64,000 bases of DNA from Herbihabitans rhizosphaerae. Lineage in GTDB: Bacteria; Actinomycetota; Actinomycetes; Mycobacteriales; Pseudonocardiaceae. Shown here in pieces: positions 1-9,050 of the stretch (position 1 is the stretch's first letter; each line of letters starts with the position of its first letter). The position numbers and the translations under genes were made by a program. The notes under the pieces were generated by a model. That model saw only the letters and a list, made by a program, of their open reading frames with translations. It was not told the DNA's origin and did no database searches. The stretch is from the NCBI RefSeq assembly GCF_004216555.1, contig NZ_SGWQ01000002.1, positions 62,001 through 126,000 of the forward strand, given 5' to 3'.

Positions 1-722
1 CAGTCGCCGGCATTGGACTCCTCGACCGGCCTACCCCGCTCGTCCACGGCGGCGACCGCGAGCACCCCGTCGTAGGCCGCCGGGTACCACGTCTGGCCCG
101 GCTGCGTCCGGCCCTCGTTGCCCGCGGCGGCCACCACGACGACACCTCGGGCCACCGCGTCGGCGACGGCCGCGCGGATCGCCGGATCGTCCACCGGCGT
201 CGCGAAGGACAGGTTCAGCACCCGCGCGCCGTGGTCCACCGCGTCTCGGATGCCGCGGGCCAGGAGGTCGCGTCGGAGGTTCTCCACCGGAGACGCGAAC
301 CGGACGGGGTAGATCGCCGACTGCGGTGCGATTCCGTACACCCGAGGATCGGTGCCGCGACGCGCGGCGATCAAGCCGGCGACCATCGTGCCGTGCGGCG
401 CGCAGTCCAGCGGCTGTCCGGCCGACAGGGTGCCCGACTCGTCGATCTGGGTACCCGGACCGGCGAGCGCGCCGGTGAGCTTCGGGTGCTGCCAGTCCAC
501 GCCCGAGTCCACGACGCCGACGGTCACCCCGGCGCCGGTGGCCAACTCGTGCGCGCGTTCCAGACCGAGCCGGGCGATCAGCGGATCCTGACCGGCCGGT
601 GGCTGTGGCTCGCCTTGCGCGACGGGCGCGGAGCATCCCGGCTGCTGTGCCTGCGCGACGGCGGCGGGGCACACCAGCATGGTGATCGCGGCGGCGAGCC
701 CGGCGGCGGCCCGCCTGGTCAT
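1..722 (-). CDS. mycP: Mycosin-type S8 serine protease (MycP), partial
   Basis: Membrane-anchored subtilisin-like protease of a type VII secretion system, which acts outside the membrane and stabilises the secretion complex in known ESX systems. The start ATG at 722 overlaps the eccD stop (ATGA). Residues 1 to about 25 form a signal peptide. The catalytic Asp is seen in GVVDSGVDWQHP (about Asp72) and the catalytic His in CAPHGTMVAG (about His110); the AAAGNEG motif (oxyanion Asn) follows. The gene runs off the left edge after about 240 codons, so the catalytic Ser and the C-terminal membrane anchor lie outside the window. Two Cys (about residues 30 and 107) flank the first part of the protease domain, as in mycosins. 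Co-transcribed with eccD. Confidence 0.93.
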   Translation of the reverse strand, partial: MTRRAAAGLAAAITMLVCPAAVAQAQQPGCSAPVAQGEPQPPAGQDPLIARLGLERAHELATGAGVTVGVVDSGVDWQHPKLTGALAGPGTQIDESGTLSAGQPLDCAPHGTMVAGLIAARRGTDPRVYGIAPQSAIYPVRFASPVENLRRDLLARGIRDAVDHGARVLNLSFATPVDDPAIRAAVADAVARGVVVVAAAGNEGRTQPGQTWYPAAYDGVLAVAAVDERGRPVEESNAGD

Positions 723-2272
723 GCGCCCAACTCCAGCAGCGCCGAGTAGACCTCCCACACCGCGAGCGCCAGCGGTGCCACCGACAGCAGCAGCACCAGC
801 TCGGCGAGGTCCAGCGAGCGGGCCGCCCTCGGGCTCGGCGGGCGCTTGCCGTGCACGACACCGGCGAGCCCGCCACACAGCGCGATCGCCAGCAGCGTCG
901 GCAACGCGATGCCCAGCAGCGCGCCGTCGTCGCCCGCGTTCTCCATGAGGTAGCCGATGATGACGCCGACGAGTGCCAGCGCCGCCGTGCACACCGCCGT
1001 GATCACCTGCGCGCGCTCGCGGAAAAGCCTGGCGCGCAAGGCAACCAGCACGGCCAGCACGGCGGCGAGCACGCGCGCCCAGGTGCCGTCGAACGCCAGT
1101 ACCGCGATCCCGGCGGCCACGACGGCGTGCACCCCGGCGGACAGACCGGTCAGCAACTGGCGCGCGATCGCCACCTGACGACTCGCGCGCTCCAACTCCA
1201 CCTGGCCCGGCACGTTCGCGATGTCCTCCGCGGACTTGGGCAACTGTGGCCTCGGCAGCCGGGCCAGCCGCAGCGCCAGCGTCGGCAACGCCGTCGAGCC
1301 GGCCAGTGCCAGGGGCGCGATCAGGGCGGCCACCCATGCCGCGGAACCGTCCGACAACACGGCCACCACACCGGCGAGCAGGCCGAGGATCCCGATCATG
1401 GCGATCGCGGCGAACGTGGCGTCGCCCGCACCGACGAGCAGCGCGCCGAGCACCGCGACCACGAGTACGGCGGCCGAGGCGAGCAGCAGGTGCGGTGCGC
1501 CCCACGGATCGCCGAGCAGCCGGACGGCGCCGGCGGCGGCGAGTGGTGCGGCGAGCGCGGCGGTGACGGTCGCCGCCCCGGTCTCACCCGCCGCGCGGGC
1601 GAGACCGGTACCTCCGGCGACCAGCAGCGCGGCCGCTGCGAGGGTGAGCACACCGCCGAGCATCGCCCCGCTGATCGCCGCCGCGGTCGCCGCGCCGAGT
1701 ACCGCGAGTATCGCGAACGTCGCGCACGCCGCCCGGGTTTGCTTTGTGCCCCAAGGGTTTTCCACCGACTCGTGGCCGATTACCTCGACCACGTCGTCGT
1801 ACAGCGGCGGCGGGCGGCGCTCGGACGCCGGGCGCAGCACGAGCACCTCGCCCTCCCGCACGGCGTTGGCGTGCAGGCTGAGTGCAGCGTCAAGCGTCGC
1901 GCCGTCCAGTCGGGTCAGCAGCCAGCCGGTGCCACCGGCCGCACCCCGGTCCGGGATCGCGTACCGCAACATCGCGGGCAGCAGGTGCGCGAGCGGAATC
2001 GAGGACGGCACGGTCAGGTCGACCCTGGTGCGCGGTCCCGCGATGGTGACGCGGCACAGGCCGCCCGCCGCCCGGCTGCCGATGCCGGTCGGCGAGGCCG
2101 CGGGCGAGGGCTGGGGTCTTCCGCCGGGCGGCGGAGCGGCCGGCCGCCGCGCCGGGGGCGCGGGTACCGGTTGCGCTTGCTTGTGTTGTCCTTGCTGGGG
2201 TTTCGGCGGTGTGCCGGTAGCGCGTACTGTGGCGTTCGCGCCGCCGGTTGGTGGAGCCGGCGGCCTGGTCAT
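719..2272 (-). CDS. eccD: Type VII secretion integral membrane protein EccD
   Basis: Channel-forming membrane subunit of an ESX system. After a Pro/Gln-rich N-terminus (about 60 residues) comes a ubiquitin-like YukD domain (LCRVTIAGPRTRVDLTVPSS onward), then a long hydrophobic part with about eleven membrane segments. Length about 517 residues, usual for EccD. I place the start at ATG 2272, which has a GGGGGAA ribosome site just upstream; an in-frame ATG at 2326 would add 18 polar residues without a good site. The gene is divergent from eccC across a 124-bp intergenic region and overlaps mycP by 4 bases. EccB and EccE are not in the window; they may lie to the left. Confidence 0.93.
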   Translation of the reverse strand: MTRPPAPPTGGANATVRATGTPPKPQQGQHKQAQPVPAPPARRPAAPPPGGRPQPSPAASPTGIGSRAAGGLCRVTIAGPRTRVDLTVPSSIPLAHLLPAMLRYAIPDRGAAGGTGWLLTRLDGATLDAALSLHANAVREGEVLVLRPASERRPPPLYDDVVEVIGHESVENPWGTKQTRAACATFAILAVLGAATAAAISGAMLGGVLTLAAAALLVAGGTGLARAAGETGAATVTAALAAPLAAAGAVRLLGDPWGAPHLLLASAAVLVVAVLGALLVGAGDATFAAIAMIGILGLLAGVVAVLSDGSAAWVAALIAPLALAGSTALPTLALRLARLPRPQLPKSAEDIANVPGQVELERASRQVAIARQLLTGLSAGVHAVVAAGIAVLAFDGTWARVLAAVLAVLVALRARLFRERAQVITAVCTAALALVGVIIGYLMENAGDDGALLGIALPTLLAIALCGGLAGVVHGKRPPSPRAARSLDLAELVLLLSVAPLALAVWEVYSALLELGA

Positions 2273-2330
2273 TCGATGTTCCCCCTTGGTTTTCGTGGTT
2301 CGCGATTCGTCAGTCGCACCCGCCATGGTG

Positions 2331-2350
2331 GCGAGCCGACCTTGAACAAT
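2331..2350 (-). promoter_or_regulatory. Shared upstream element, copy 1 (before eccD)
   Basis: Read on the minus strand this is ATTGTTCAAGGTCGGCTCGC, about 59 bases before the eccD start and within the eccD/eccC divergent region. Nearly the same sequence occurs at 11547-11566 and a shorter match at 6362-6380, each in front of a type VII-locus gene. It could be a promoter element or regulator site. Confidence 0.45.
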
Positions 2351-2396
2351 CCCTGGTACGGCCGCTCACCGAGAATCGCGACAGGGGAGCGACCTG

Positions 2397-5300
2397 GTGA
2401 CCGAGACGCTGTTCCGCCGACCGCCGCGGCTGCCCGTGCCGTCCGTCCCGGACGGTGAGGTGGCGCTGCGCCCACCGCCCGAACTGCCCCGCCCGGACTC
2501 CGGCGGCGGCTGGCTGACCGCCCTGCCCGCGCTGTCCGGCCTCGGCTCGGTGGCGTACCTGTTCGCCGGACCGCCGAGTCCGATCACCTACGTGGCCGGC
2601 TCGTTCTTCCTGTTCTCCTCGCTGGCGATCGTGGTCTGTTCGCTGCTGCGGAGCCGGTCGAGCCAGAAGGGCGACACGGCCACCACCCGCCGCGACTACC
2701 TGCGCTACCTCGTGTCGGTCCGCGCGCAGGTGCGCAAGACGGCGGACGCGCAGCGCGAACACCTGGAGTGGACCGCGCCCGAGCCCGGCGTGCTGTGGTC
2801 GCTGGTGGACGACGCGCGGCTGTGGGAGCGGCGGTCATCCGACGAGGACTTCGGCGTGGTCCGGCTCGGCACCGGCCCCCGATACCTGGCCACGCCGCTC
2901 GTGCCGGCCGAGTCCGGGGCCGTCGAGGACCTCGATCCCCTTGCGGCACAAGCACTCAAGCGGTTCGTCACGACTCACACGGCCGTGCCCGACCTGCCCG
3001 TGCAGGCCTCGTTGCGGCGGTTCGCCGGCCTCTCGATCACGGGCGATCGGGCCGCGGCGCGCGCACTGGCCCGTGCGGTGATCGCGCACGCCGTCACGTT
3101 CCACTCGCCGAAGGATCTCCGAGTCGCGGTGTGCGCCGACGTGGACGGCGCCGACTGGAGCTGGGTCAAGTGGCTGCCGCACGCCCGGCACCCCGCGCAC
3201 ACCGACCACGCCGGCCCGGCGCGGCAGACGCACCGCGCGCTGGCCGTGCTGGAGGAGATGCTCGGCGACGAGCTGACCAGGCGGTCGCGGTTCAACCGGC
3301 ACGGCGAGCCGGATCCGGATCTGCCGCACGTGCTGGTCGTGCTGGACGGCGCGGCGGTGACCGGCGAGGAACTGGTGCTCGCCGAGGACGGTCTGCAGGC
3401 CGTCACCGTGCTCGATCTGGACGGGGTGGCCGACGAACTGGTGCGCGCACACGGGCTGGCCCTGCGGGTGGACTCCGACCGCACGCTCACCGTGCGCACC
3501 GCCGGCCGCGACGATCACCTCGGCACCGCCGACACGCTCGCGCCGGCCAGCGCGGCGGCACTCGCCCAGCAGCTCGCCGGGTACCGCCTGGACGCCGACA
3601 CGACCGGCGACGGCGATCTTTCCGCGGCCAGCAAGACGCTGCCGCAGCTGCTCGGCATCACCGATCCGGCGGCGATCGACCTTGCCACGTCGTGGAAACC
3701 GCGTCCGGTCCGCGATCGGCTCCGTGTTCCGATCGGTATCGCGGCCGACGGCACGGTGCTCGAACTCGACGTGAAGGAATCGGCGCAGGACGGCATGGGC
3801 CCGCACGGGTTGCTGGTCGGCGCGACCGGGTCCGGCAAGTCGGAGCTGCTGCGCACGCTGGTGCTCGGCATGGCGGCCACGCATTCGCCGGAGCAGCTGA
3901 ACATGGTGCTCGTCGACTTCAAGGGCGGCGCCACGTTCGCCGACCTCGGGCGGCTGCCGCACGTCGCCGCCACGATCACCAACCTGGAGGACGACCTGGC
4001 GCTGGTCGACCGGATGCGCGAAGCGCTGGCCGGGGAGATGAACCGGCGGCAGGAGATCCTGCGCGACGCCGGGAACGTGGTCTCGATCCGGGACTACGAG
4101 CAGCGGCGACAGGCGGGCGCTCCACTGCCGCCGATGCCGAGCCTGCTGATCGTGGTGGACGAGTTTTCCGAGCTGTTGAGCCAAAAACCGGACTTCGTGG
4201 ACCTGTTCGTCCAAATTGGACGGTTGGGTCGCTCGCTCGGACTGCACCTGCTGCTGGCGTCGCAGCGGCTGGACGAGGGGCGGCTGCGCGGGCTGGAGGC
4301 GCACCTGTCCTACCGGATCGGGTTGCGCACGTTCTCCGCCGAGGAGAGCCGGGTCGCGATCGGCGTGCCGGACGCTGTCGATCTGCCGTCCGCGCCCGGT
4401 CACGGCTATCTGGCGACCGAGGCGCGCACGCGCAAGCGATTCCGCGCGGGGTACGTCTCCGGCGCGTACTCGGCACCCGGCCGGCGCGGGCCGGTTGGGC
4501 CGGACGCCGTGCCCGAGGTGCGCCCGTTCCCGGCCTCGCGGCTGCCGGTTCCCGCGCGACTGCGCGCGCCCGCACCGGGACCGGCGGACCCGAAGAACGA
4601 GGTCACCCTGCTGACGGTGATGGTCGGCCAGATGGCGGGCAAGGGCACGCCGGCGCACCGGGTGTGGCTGCCGCCGCTGGAGGCGCCCGAGCCGCTGGAC
4701 GCGCTGCTGCCCGGGGTCGCGGTGCGGCCCGATCGCGGGTTCTGCGCCTCGCCGGACGCGCCCGAGTTGGCCGTGCCGATCGGGATCGTGGACCGCCCGT
4801 ACCACCAGCGCCGCGATCCGCTGGTGATCGATCTCGCCGGCGCCGGCGGGCACGTGGCGATCGTCGGCGGGCCGCAGTCCGGCAAGTCGACCACGCTGCG
4901 CACCCTGATCACCGGGCTGTCACTGCGGCACACGCCCGACGAGGTGCAGTTCTACGCGATGGACTTCTCCGGCGCGTTGTTCTCCCTCGTCGGCCTGCCG
5001 CACCTGGGTGCGGTCGCCGGACGGCAGGACGAGGAGGTGCTGCACCGGATCGTCGCGGAGGTCACCGCGGTCGTGGAGCACCGGGAGACGCGGTTCCGCG
5101 AACTCGGTGTGGACGGGATGGCGGCGTACCGGAAGTTGCGCGCGAATGGTGCGGTGCCCAGCGACACTCATGGGGACCCGTTCGGCGACGTGTTCCTCGT
5201 GGTGGACGGCTGGGCGGTGCTCCGGCAGGACCACGAGGACCTCGAGGAGCGGATCCTGAACCTGGTCAGCCGGGCGTTGACCTACGGCGTGCACGTCGTG

Positions 5301-6326
5301 GTCACCGCGAACCGCTGGCTCGATCTGCGGCTCGGGCTGCGCGACCTGATGGGCACGAAGATCGAGTTGAAGCTGGGCGACCCGCTCGACTCGGAGATCG
5401 ACCGCAGGACGCAGGAAGCCGTGCCCGTCGATCGGCCGGGCCGGGGCGTCAGCCGGGACCGGGCGCACTTCCTCGGCGCGGTGCCGAGGGTGGACGGCGT
5501 ACGCGGCGCGGACGATCTCGGCGCGGGCGTCGCCGACCTGATCGGCAAGATCGACGGCAACTGGCCCGGCGCGCCCGCACCGCCGGTCCGGCTGCTGCCC
5601 GCGTTGCTGGAGTACGACGAGCTGCCCACCGACGGCGGTCTCGCGATCGGTCTGGAGGGCCAGCGCCTCGGGCCGGTCGTGCTGGACCGGCGCACCGATC
5701 CCGGGCTCGTGCTGATCGGCGACGCCGAGTCGGGCAAGACCTCGACACTGCGCGCGATCGCCCGGCAGGTGGTCGATCGGGCGCGGCCGCGCGAGGACAA
5801 GATCGTGCTGATCGACTACCGGTTCACCATGCTCGGCGAGTTCGACGGCGACTGCGTGCTCGGGTACGCCAACAACCAGCAGCAGGTCGTGGACGTGGTG
5901 GCCGGGCTGGTCGAGGGCTTCACCAAGCGGCTGCCGGGGCCGGACGTGACGCCCGAGGAACTGCGCACCCGAAGCTGGTGGACCGGGCCGGACGTGCACA
6001 TCGTGGTGGACGACTACGACCTGGTCGCCACCTCGGCGGGCAACCCGCTGCTGCCACTGCTGGAGTTCGTGCCGCAGGCGCGCAGCCTCGGGTTGCACCT
6101 GTACGTGTCCCGCGCCGCCGGTGGGGCGGGGCGGGCGGTGCTGGATCCGGTGCTGGGCCGGCTGCGCGAGTTGGCGTTCCCGACCGTGGTGCTCAGCGCG
6201 CCGGTCGACGAGGGACCGCTGTTCGGCGTGCGGCCGATCCGTCAGCGGCCGGGCCGGGGAACGCTGGTGCACCGCACGATCGGCACGGTCCCGGTCCAGC
6301 TCGCCAGGCTGGATACGGCGCGCTGA
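2397..6326 (+). CDS. eccC: Type VII secretion ATPase EccC (fused EccCa/EccCb)
   Basis: Motor ATPase that recognises substrates and drives export. It has 1,309 residues, the length of a single-chain EccC. Two membrane segments lie near residues 40-85, followed by three FtsK/SpoIIIE-like ATPase domains with Walker A motifs GATGSGKSE (about 473), GGPQSGKST (about 824) and GDAESGKTS (about 1108). The first domain has a Walker B-like LLIVVDEFSELL; the second has FLVVDGWAVL and the third HIVVDDYDLV, which are less canonical, as is common for EccC domains 2 and 3. GTG start at 2397 with an AGGGGAG ribosome site. Faces eccD/mycP divergently and is followed by ESX substrate genes. Confidence 0.96.
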   Translation: MTETLFRRPPRLPVPSVPDGEVALRPPPELPRPDSGGGWLTALPALSGLGSVAYLFAGPPSPITYVAGSFFLFSSLAIVVCSLLRSRSSQKGDTATTRRDYLRYLVSVRAQVRKTADAQREHLEWTAPEPGVLWSLVDDARLWERRSSDEDFGVVRLGTGPRYLATPLVPAESGAVEDLDPLAAQALKRFVTTHTAVPDLPVQASLRRFAGLSITGDRAAARALARAVIAHAVTFHSPKDLRVAVCADVDGADWSWVKWLPHARHPAHTDHAGPARQTHRALAVLEEMLGDELTRRSRFNRHGEPDPDLPHVLVVLDGAAVTGEELVLAEDGLQAVTVLDLDGVADELVRAHGLALRVDSDRTLTVRTAGRDDHLGTADTLAPASAAALAQQLAGYRLDADTTGDGDLSAASKTLPQLLGITDPAAIDLATSWKPRPVRDRLRVPIGIAADGTVLELDVKESAQDGMGPHGLLVGATGSGKSELLRTLVLGMAATHSPEQLNMVLVDFKGGATFADLGRLPHVAATITNLEDDLALVDRMREALAGEMNRRQEILRDAGNVVSIRDYEQRRQAGAPLPPMPSLLIVVDEFSELLSQKPDFVDLFVQIGRLGRSLGLHLLLASQRLDEGRLRGLEAHLSYRIGLRTFSAEESRVAIGVPDAVDLPSAPGHGYLATEARTRKRFRAGYVSGAYSAPGRRGPVGPDAVPEVRPFPASRLPVPARLRAPAPGPADPKNEVTLLTVMVGQMAGKGTPAHRVWLPPLEAPEPLDALLPGVAVRPDRGFCASPDAPELAVPIGIVDRPYHQRRDPLVIDLAGAGGHVAIVGGPQSGKSTTLRTLITGLSLRHTPDEVQFYAMDFSGALFSLVGLPHLGAVAGRQDEEVLHRIVAEVTAVVEHRETRFRELGVDGMAAYRKLRANGAVPSDTHGDPFGDVFLVVDGWAVLRQDHEDLEERILNLVSRALTYGVHVVVTANRWLDLRLGLRDLMGTKIELKLGDPLDSEIDRRTQEAVPVDRPGRGVSRDRAHFLGAVPRVDGVRGADDLGAGVADLIGKIDGNWPGAPAPPVRLLPALLEYDELPTDGGLAIGLEGQRLGPVVLDRRTDPGLVLIGDAESGKTSTLRAIARQVVDRARPREDKIVLIDYRFTMLGEFDGDCVLGYANNQQQVVDVVAGLVEGFTKRLPGPDVTPEELRTRSWWTGPDVHIVVDDYDLVATSAGNPLLPLLEFVPQARSLGLHLYVSRAAGGAGRAVLDPVLGRLRELAFPTVVLSAPVDEGPLFGVRPIRQRPGRGTLVHRTIGTVPVQLARLDTAR

Positions 6327-6361
6327 ATATTACGGAATTCGGCAGAGTGCGCGAAGCAAGG

Positions 6362-6380
6362 TTTCTTCAAGGTATTCGTC
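6362..6380 (+). promoter_or_regulatory. Shared upstream element, copy 2
   Basis: TTTCTTCAAGGTATTCGTC, 66 bases before the first small substrate gene. The core TTCTTCAAGGT is identical to the copy at 11547 and matches the eccD copy in ten of eleven positions. It lies in the 120-bp gap after eccC and suggests that the substrate genes have their own promoter. Confidence 0.4.
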
Positions 6381-6446
6381 CTGCGGAGATGCCAATCTTG
6401 GCGATGTGCGGCACCGCGCTGTCCAAACAATTCGAAGGGACTCGAA

Positions 6447-6782
6447 ATGCCTGATGGTCCGAAAATCGACCTGACCGCCGTGCAGGCGGCGGAGCGGGTC
6501 GTCGACGACGCCGTTCAGCAAATGGAGGGCGTGACCAAGCAGATTCTCGCGCAGGCGGGATTGAGCCAGGCCGCCATGAAAGCGCCCGCCGGACAGATCA
6601 CGGCCAGCACGTTCGACGACATCGGTGGCGGCGGGCGCGCGCTCGCCGAGACGCTCGGCCAGCTGCGTACGGACCTCGGTCTGCTGCGCCAGGCCGCTCT
6701 CGCCGGGTCCGACCGGGCCTCGTCGGCGGCGTCCCGGGGTGCGGCCGGTGGCGGGCACCCGGTCGCCGGCGGAATGCAGTAA
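6447..6782 (+). CDS. Small ESX-type helical protein (111 aa)
   Basis: Predicted helical, Ala/Gln-rich protein of 111 residues. It has no WxG motif and no signal peptide. Its small size, its place directly after eccC and its run of similar neighbours suggest a WXG100-superfamily-like secreted protein or partner chain. The ribosome site GAAGGG lies well placed before the ATG. The last 25 residues are Ser/Gly/Ala-rich and probably disordered. The family is inferred from context, not from a diagnostic motif. Confidence 0.65.
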   Translation: MPDGPKIDLTAVQAAERVVDDAVQQMEGVTKQILAQAGLSQAAMKAPAGQITASTFDDIGGGGRALAETLGQLRTDLGLLRQAALAGSDRASSAASRGAAGGGHPVAGGMQ

Positions 6783-6809
6783 CCGATCATCTGACAAGGG
6801 GAGGAAGAA

Positions 6810-7109
6810 ATGACCGATTACCTGGAATTCAAGACCGGGGAGATTCAGCAGATCGCCTCGGCCACTCGTGGTCACCAGGCCCAATGGGATCAAATCTGGA
6901 ATACCGTGCGCACCCGGCTCGGCGGTGTCGTCTCGGCCGCACTCGACGCGCAGACCGGTTCCTCTCTCGAGGAGCGCACCGTCGAGTACAACCAGAAGAC
7001 CCAGCAGTACAACCAGCAACTGCTCGCGCAGCAGAACGCGGTGCGCAATGTCGGTGACATCGCCACCGAGACCAATCACCAGATGACCAGGACGATCTCG
7101 GGCCGATGA
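6810..7109 (+). CDS. WXG100-like ESX protein (99 aa)
   Basis: A 99-residue helical protein with two amphipathic helices separated near residues 37-48 by LGGVVSAALDAQTG, where ESAT-6-like proteins carry WxG. Trp residues occur in helix 1 (QWDQIW). The second helix is rich in Gln (QKTQQYNQQLLAQQ). Size and helix-turn-helix plan fit the WXG100 superfamily, although the WxG turn itself is absent. Good ribosome site (AGGGGAGG) before the ATG. The stop overlaps the next start (ATGA), so the two are probably translated together and could form the usual ESX heterodimer. Confidence 0.72.
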   Translation: MTDYLEFKTGEIQQIASATRGHQAQWDQIWNTVRTRLGGVVSAALDAQTGSSLEERTVEYNQKTQQYNQQLLAQQNAVRNVGDIATETNHQMTRTISGR

Positions 7110-7420
7110 CTGGCGATGTCGTCTTCGACGAGGGAAAGCTGCGCGCGTTCGCCGCGGAGCTGCGAAGCACGCACAACTCCGAGCAGCTCAAGGCACAGCT
7201 GATCGACGGGCTTGTCGGGCCGGACGTGTTCGGTCCGATCGAGGGCGGGGCGCGGGCCGCGAACGGTTTGCGGCAGACGCTCACCGCGCTGCTCGCCGAC
7301 CTCGAGCGAATCGGGGTGGACACCGCGGAACTGGCCAGCAACGCCATCGCCGCGGCGGACCAGGCGACATCGGCGGCACGGCGGACGGAGGCGGCCGCGC
7401 GCGGCGGTCGCGATCGATAG
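7106..7420 (+). CDS. Small ESX-associated helical protein (104 aa)
   Basis: A 104-residue, mostly helical protein with no Trp and no signal peptide. It starts in the stop of the preceding WXG100-like gene (4-base overlap). The middle turn contains GLVGPDVFGPIEGG, and the C-terminal helix is Ala-rich and ends in a basic tail. Pairing by overlap with the 99-residue protein suggests a partner chain in a type VII substrate dimer. I do not recognise a named family. Confidence 0.68.
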   Translation: MTGDVVFDEGKLRAFAAELRSTHNSEQLKAQLIDGLVGPDVFGPIEGGARAANGLRQTLTALLADLERIGVDTAELASNAIAAADQATSAARRTEAAARGGRDR

Positions 7421-7441
7421 TCGACAGAGGGGGAGAAGACC

Positions 7442-8701
7442 ATGTCCGGCGCGGACTTCGACGCGCTCTACGCGAAGATCAACGCGATTGTGCCAGGCGG
7501 GCTGAACACCGCGGCCGCGGCGTGGCGCGGGTTCGCCAAGGCGTGCCAGATCTCCGCGGCCAAGGCGGGCCGGGCGGCGGGCAACGTCGGCGGTCACTCG
7601 ACGGCGCCGTACCAGGCGGCGGCCGACCGGGCCAACCCGATCGCCGGCCGGGTCAGCGGGCTAGCCGCGCAGGCGACCGCGATGGCGGGCCGGCTCGCCA
7701 CCGCGAGCGAGGTGGCCGCGCGGGCGCAATACGAGGCGTACCAACAGAAAGCGCAAGTCGATCAGGCGATCCGGCAGGCCGGCGCGGCCGCGGACTATCA
7801 CGGTGACACCAACGTGCAGCCCAACGGCGCCGCCACCGCGAGCACGAACGCCGGGACCCGGCTCGCCATCGAGAACGCCAAGGCCGCAGCCGCCGCGAAG
7901 CTGCGCGCGGAGGCGGCGAAGGTCACCGCGGCGTACAACGCCTTCGGCACGTCGGCCCCGAGTGAATCCGGCGGCGGTGGAGCGGGCGGCGGTGGAGCGG
8001 GCGGCGGCGGTGCGGCTGGTGGCGGTGCGGCTGGTGGTGGTGCTTCGGCTTCCGGTGGGCCGGCGCCCGCGTCGTCGGCCGTCGCCGGACCGGAGGCGGG
8101 CGACTTCGCCGGTTGGGTGCGCGACCCGCGCACCGGGCACCTGGTCGATCCGGCGAGCGGCCAGGCGTTCGACCCGGGGTCCGGCCGTTACATCGATCCG
8201 TTGACCGGCAAGCCTTTCGGCGAGGTCGCCCAGTACGCGTCTCGGTTGGAGGGCCTGTCCGCCGGCGCGCCGGCGACCAGCGCCGGCGGGATCGCGCCGC
8301 TGGCCACCGCCGGCACGGGTTCGGCGCCGGTGTACGGCGGCGTGATCCCACCCAGTTTGAGCCCGACCAACCCGGCCGCCGCGCAACTCCAACAACGGGC
8401 GGCGCAACAACTCGCCGCCAACGCGGCGGCGGCGCGCCAGTACGCCGCCGCCTCCGGACACCCGTACCCGCCGCCTGCCGGGGGTGGGTACGCCGGTGCC
8501 GCGCCGTCCGGCACCCGAAGCAGGGGTCGGTCGCCCCAGAACTCCGCACCCCCCTCGATCTGGGGCGGCCACCCCTCCTCCACCCGCTCCACGCGCGAGC
8601 GGAAGCAGACAGAGGAGTCGGCATCGCATTGGGCCACGGACAACGAGATGTGGTCCAGCGGCCAGCAGATCCGCGACGACCTTCTCGACGACAAGGGCTG
8701 A
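7442..8701 (+). CDS. PPE-like type VII substrate with Gly-rich linker and DP-repeat tail
   Basis: A 419-residue protein. The N-terminal 165 residues are a long Ala-rich helical bundle like a PPE/WXG protein (AWRGFAKACQI near 26-36). A Gly/Ala-rich linker follows (about 176-200), then a segment with repeated DP motifs (VDPASGQAFDPGSGRYIDP and LTGKPF). The C-terminus is Pro/Ser-rich and then charged. No signal peptide. Ribosome site GAGGGGGAG before the ATG. Its stop overlaps the next gene (TGATG). The most likely role is a secreted or scaffold substrate of this ESX system; function is unknown. Confidence 0.72.
   Translation: MSGADFDALYAKINAIVPGGLNTAAAAWRGFAKACQISAAKAGRAAGNVGGHSTAPYQAAADRANPIAGRVSGLAAQATAMAGRLATASEVAARAQYEAYQQKAQVDQAIRQAGAAADYHGDTNVQPNGAATASTNAGTRLAIENAKAAAAAKLRAEAAKVTAAYNAFGTSAPSESGGGGAGGGGAGGGGAAGGGAAGGGASASGGPAPASSAVAGPEAGDFAGWVRDPRTGHLVDPASGQAFDPGSGRYIDPLTGKPFGEVAQYASRLEGLSAGAPATSAGGIAPLATAGTGSAPVYGGVIPPSLSPTNPAAAQLQQRAAQQLAANAAAARQYAAASGHPYPPPAGGGYAGAAPSGTRSRGRSPQNSAPPSIWGGHPSSTRSTRERKQTEESASHWATDNEMWSSGQQIRDDLLDDKG
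7969..8046 (+). repeat. Gly-rich coding repeat (GGGGA units)
   Basis: An in-frame low-complexity run built from GGCGGCGGTGGAGCG-like units, encoding successive GGGGA and GGGAA blocks. It is a flexible linker between the helical and DP-repeat parts of the host protein and a likely site of length variation. Confidence 0.85.
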
Positions 8702-8706
8702 TGACC

Positions 8707-9048
8707 ATGAGCGACATGAAGTACAACACCGACCAACTGCGCGACAGCGCGAGGAGCGATCGCCAGGCGAGCGACGCCGCGGACGCGGCGGGGCGTGGGC
8801 TCGGCGGCGCCAGCATCGGCGCGGGAATCTTCGGTGACATCGACGGCGGCGGTGGCCTCGCGGGTGCCCTCGGGAGCGCCCAGTCCGACCATGTCCGCGC
8901 CGCGCGAGCGGCGGCGACCAAGGCGGACAATCAGGCCGGCGGGACGGATCAGACCGCCGCCGCCGGTGACCACCTGACCGCCGCCACCACGCGGATCGCC
9001 AACCAGGGCACGGTCAACCGGGTCGCCGACGGAATGGGTGGGAGCTGA
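8707..9048 (+). CDS. Small ESX-associated protein (113 aa)
   Basis: About 113 residues, mainly helical with a central Gly-rich turn (GGASIGAGIFGDIDGGGG). It resembles the small helical proteins encoded beside PPE-like genes in actinobacterial ESX loci. The start at 8707 is preferred because an AAGGG ribosome site lies 9 bases upstream; an in-frame ATG at 8701, overlapping the preceding stop, is too close to that site. No WxG motif and no signal peptide. It ends 2 bases before the hydrolase gene, so the two are probably one translational unit. Confidence 0.68.
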   Translation: MSDMKYNTDQLRDSARSDRQASDAADAAGRGLGGASIGAGIFGDIDGGGGLAGALGSAQSDHVRAARAAATKADNQAGGTDQTAAAGDHLTAATTRIANQGTVNRVADGMGGS

Positions 9049-9050
9049 CC

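Noticed and set aside
851-2458. A 535-codon open frame opposite eccD
   Set aside because: Shadow of the membrane protein; hydrophilic repeats only arise from antisense of hydrophobic codons.
2768-6454. A 1,228-codon open frame overlapping eccC in another frame
   Set aside because: High-GC codon bias leaves other frames open. The product is Arg/Gly/Ala-rich with no domain, while eccC is a perfect family match.
7969-8046. Repetitive stretch considered as a CRISPR-like or tandem DNA repeat
   Set aside because: Units are 15 bases or less, in frame, and encode a Gly/Ala linker; there are no spacers.
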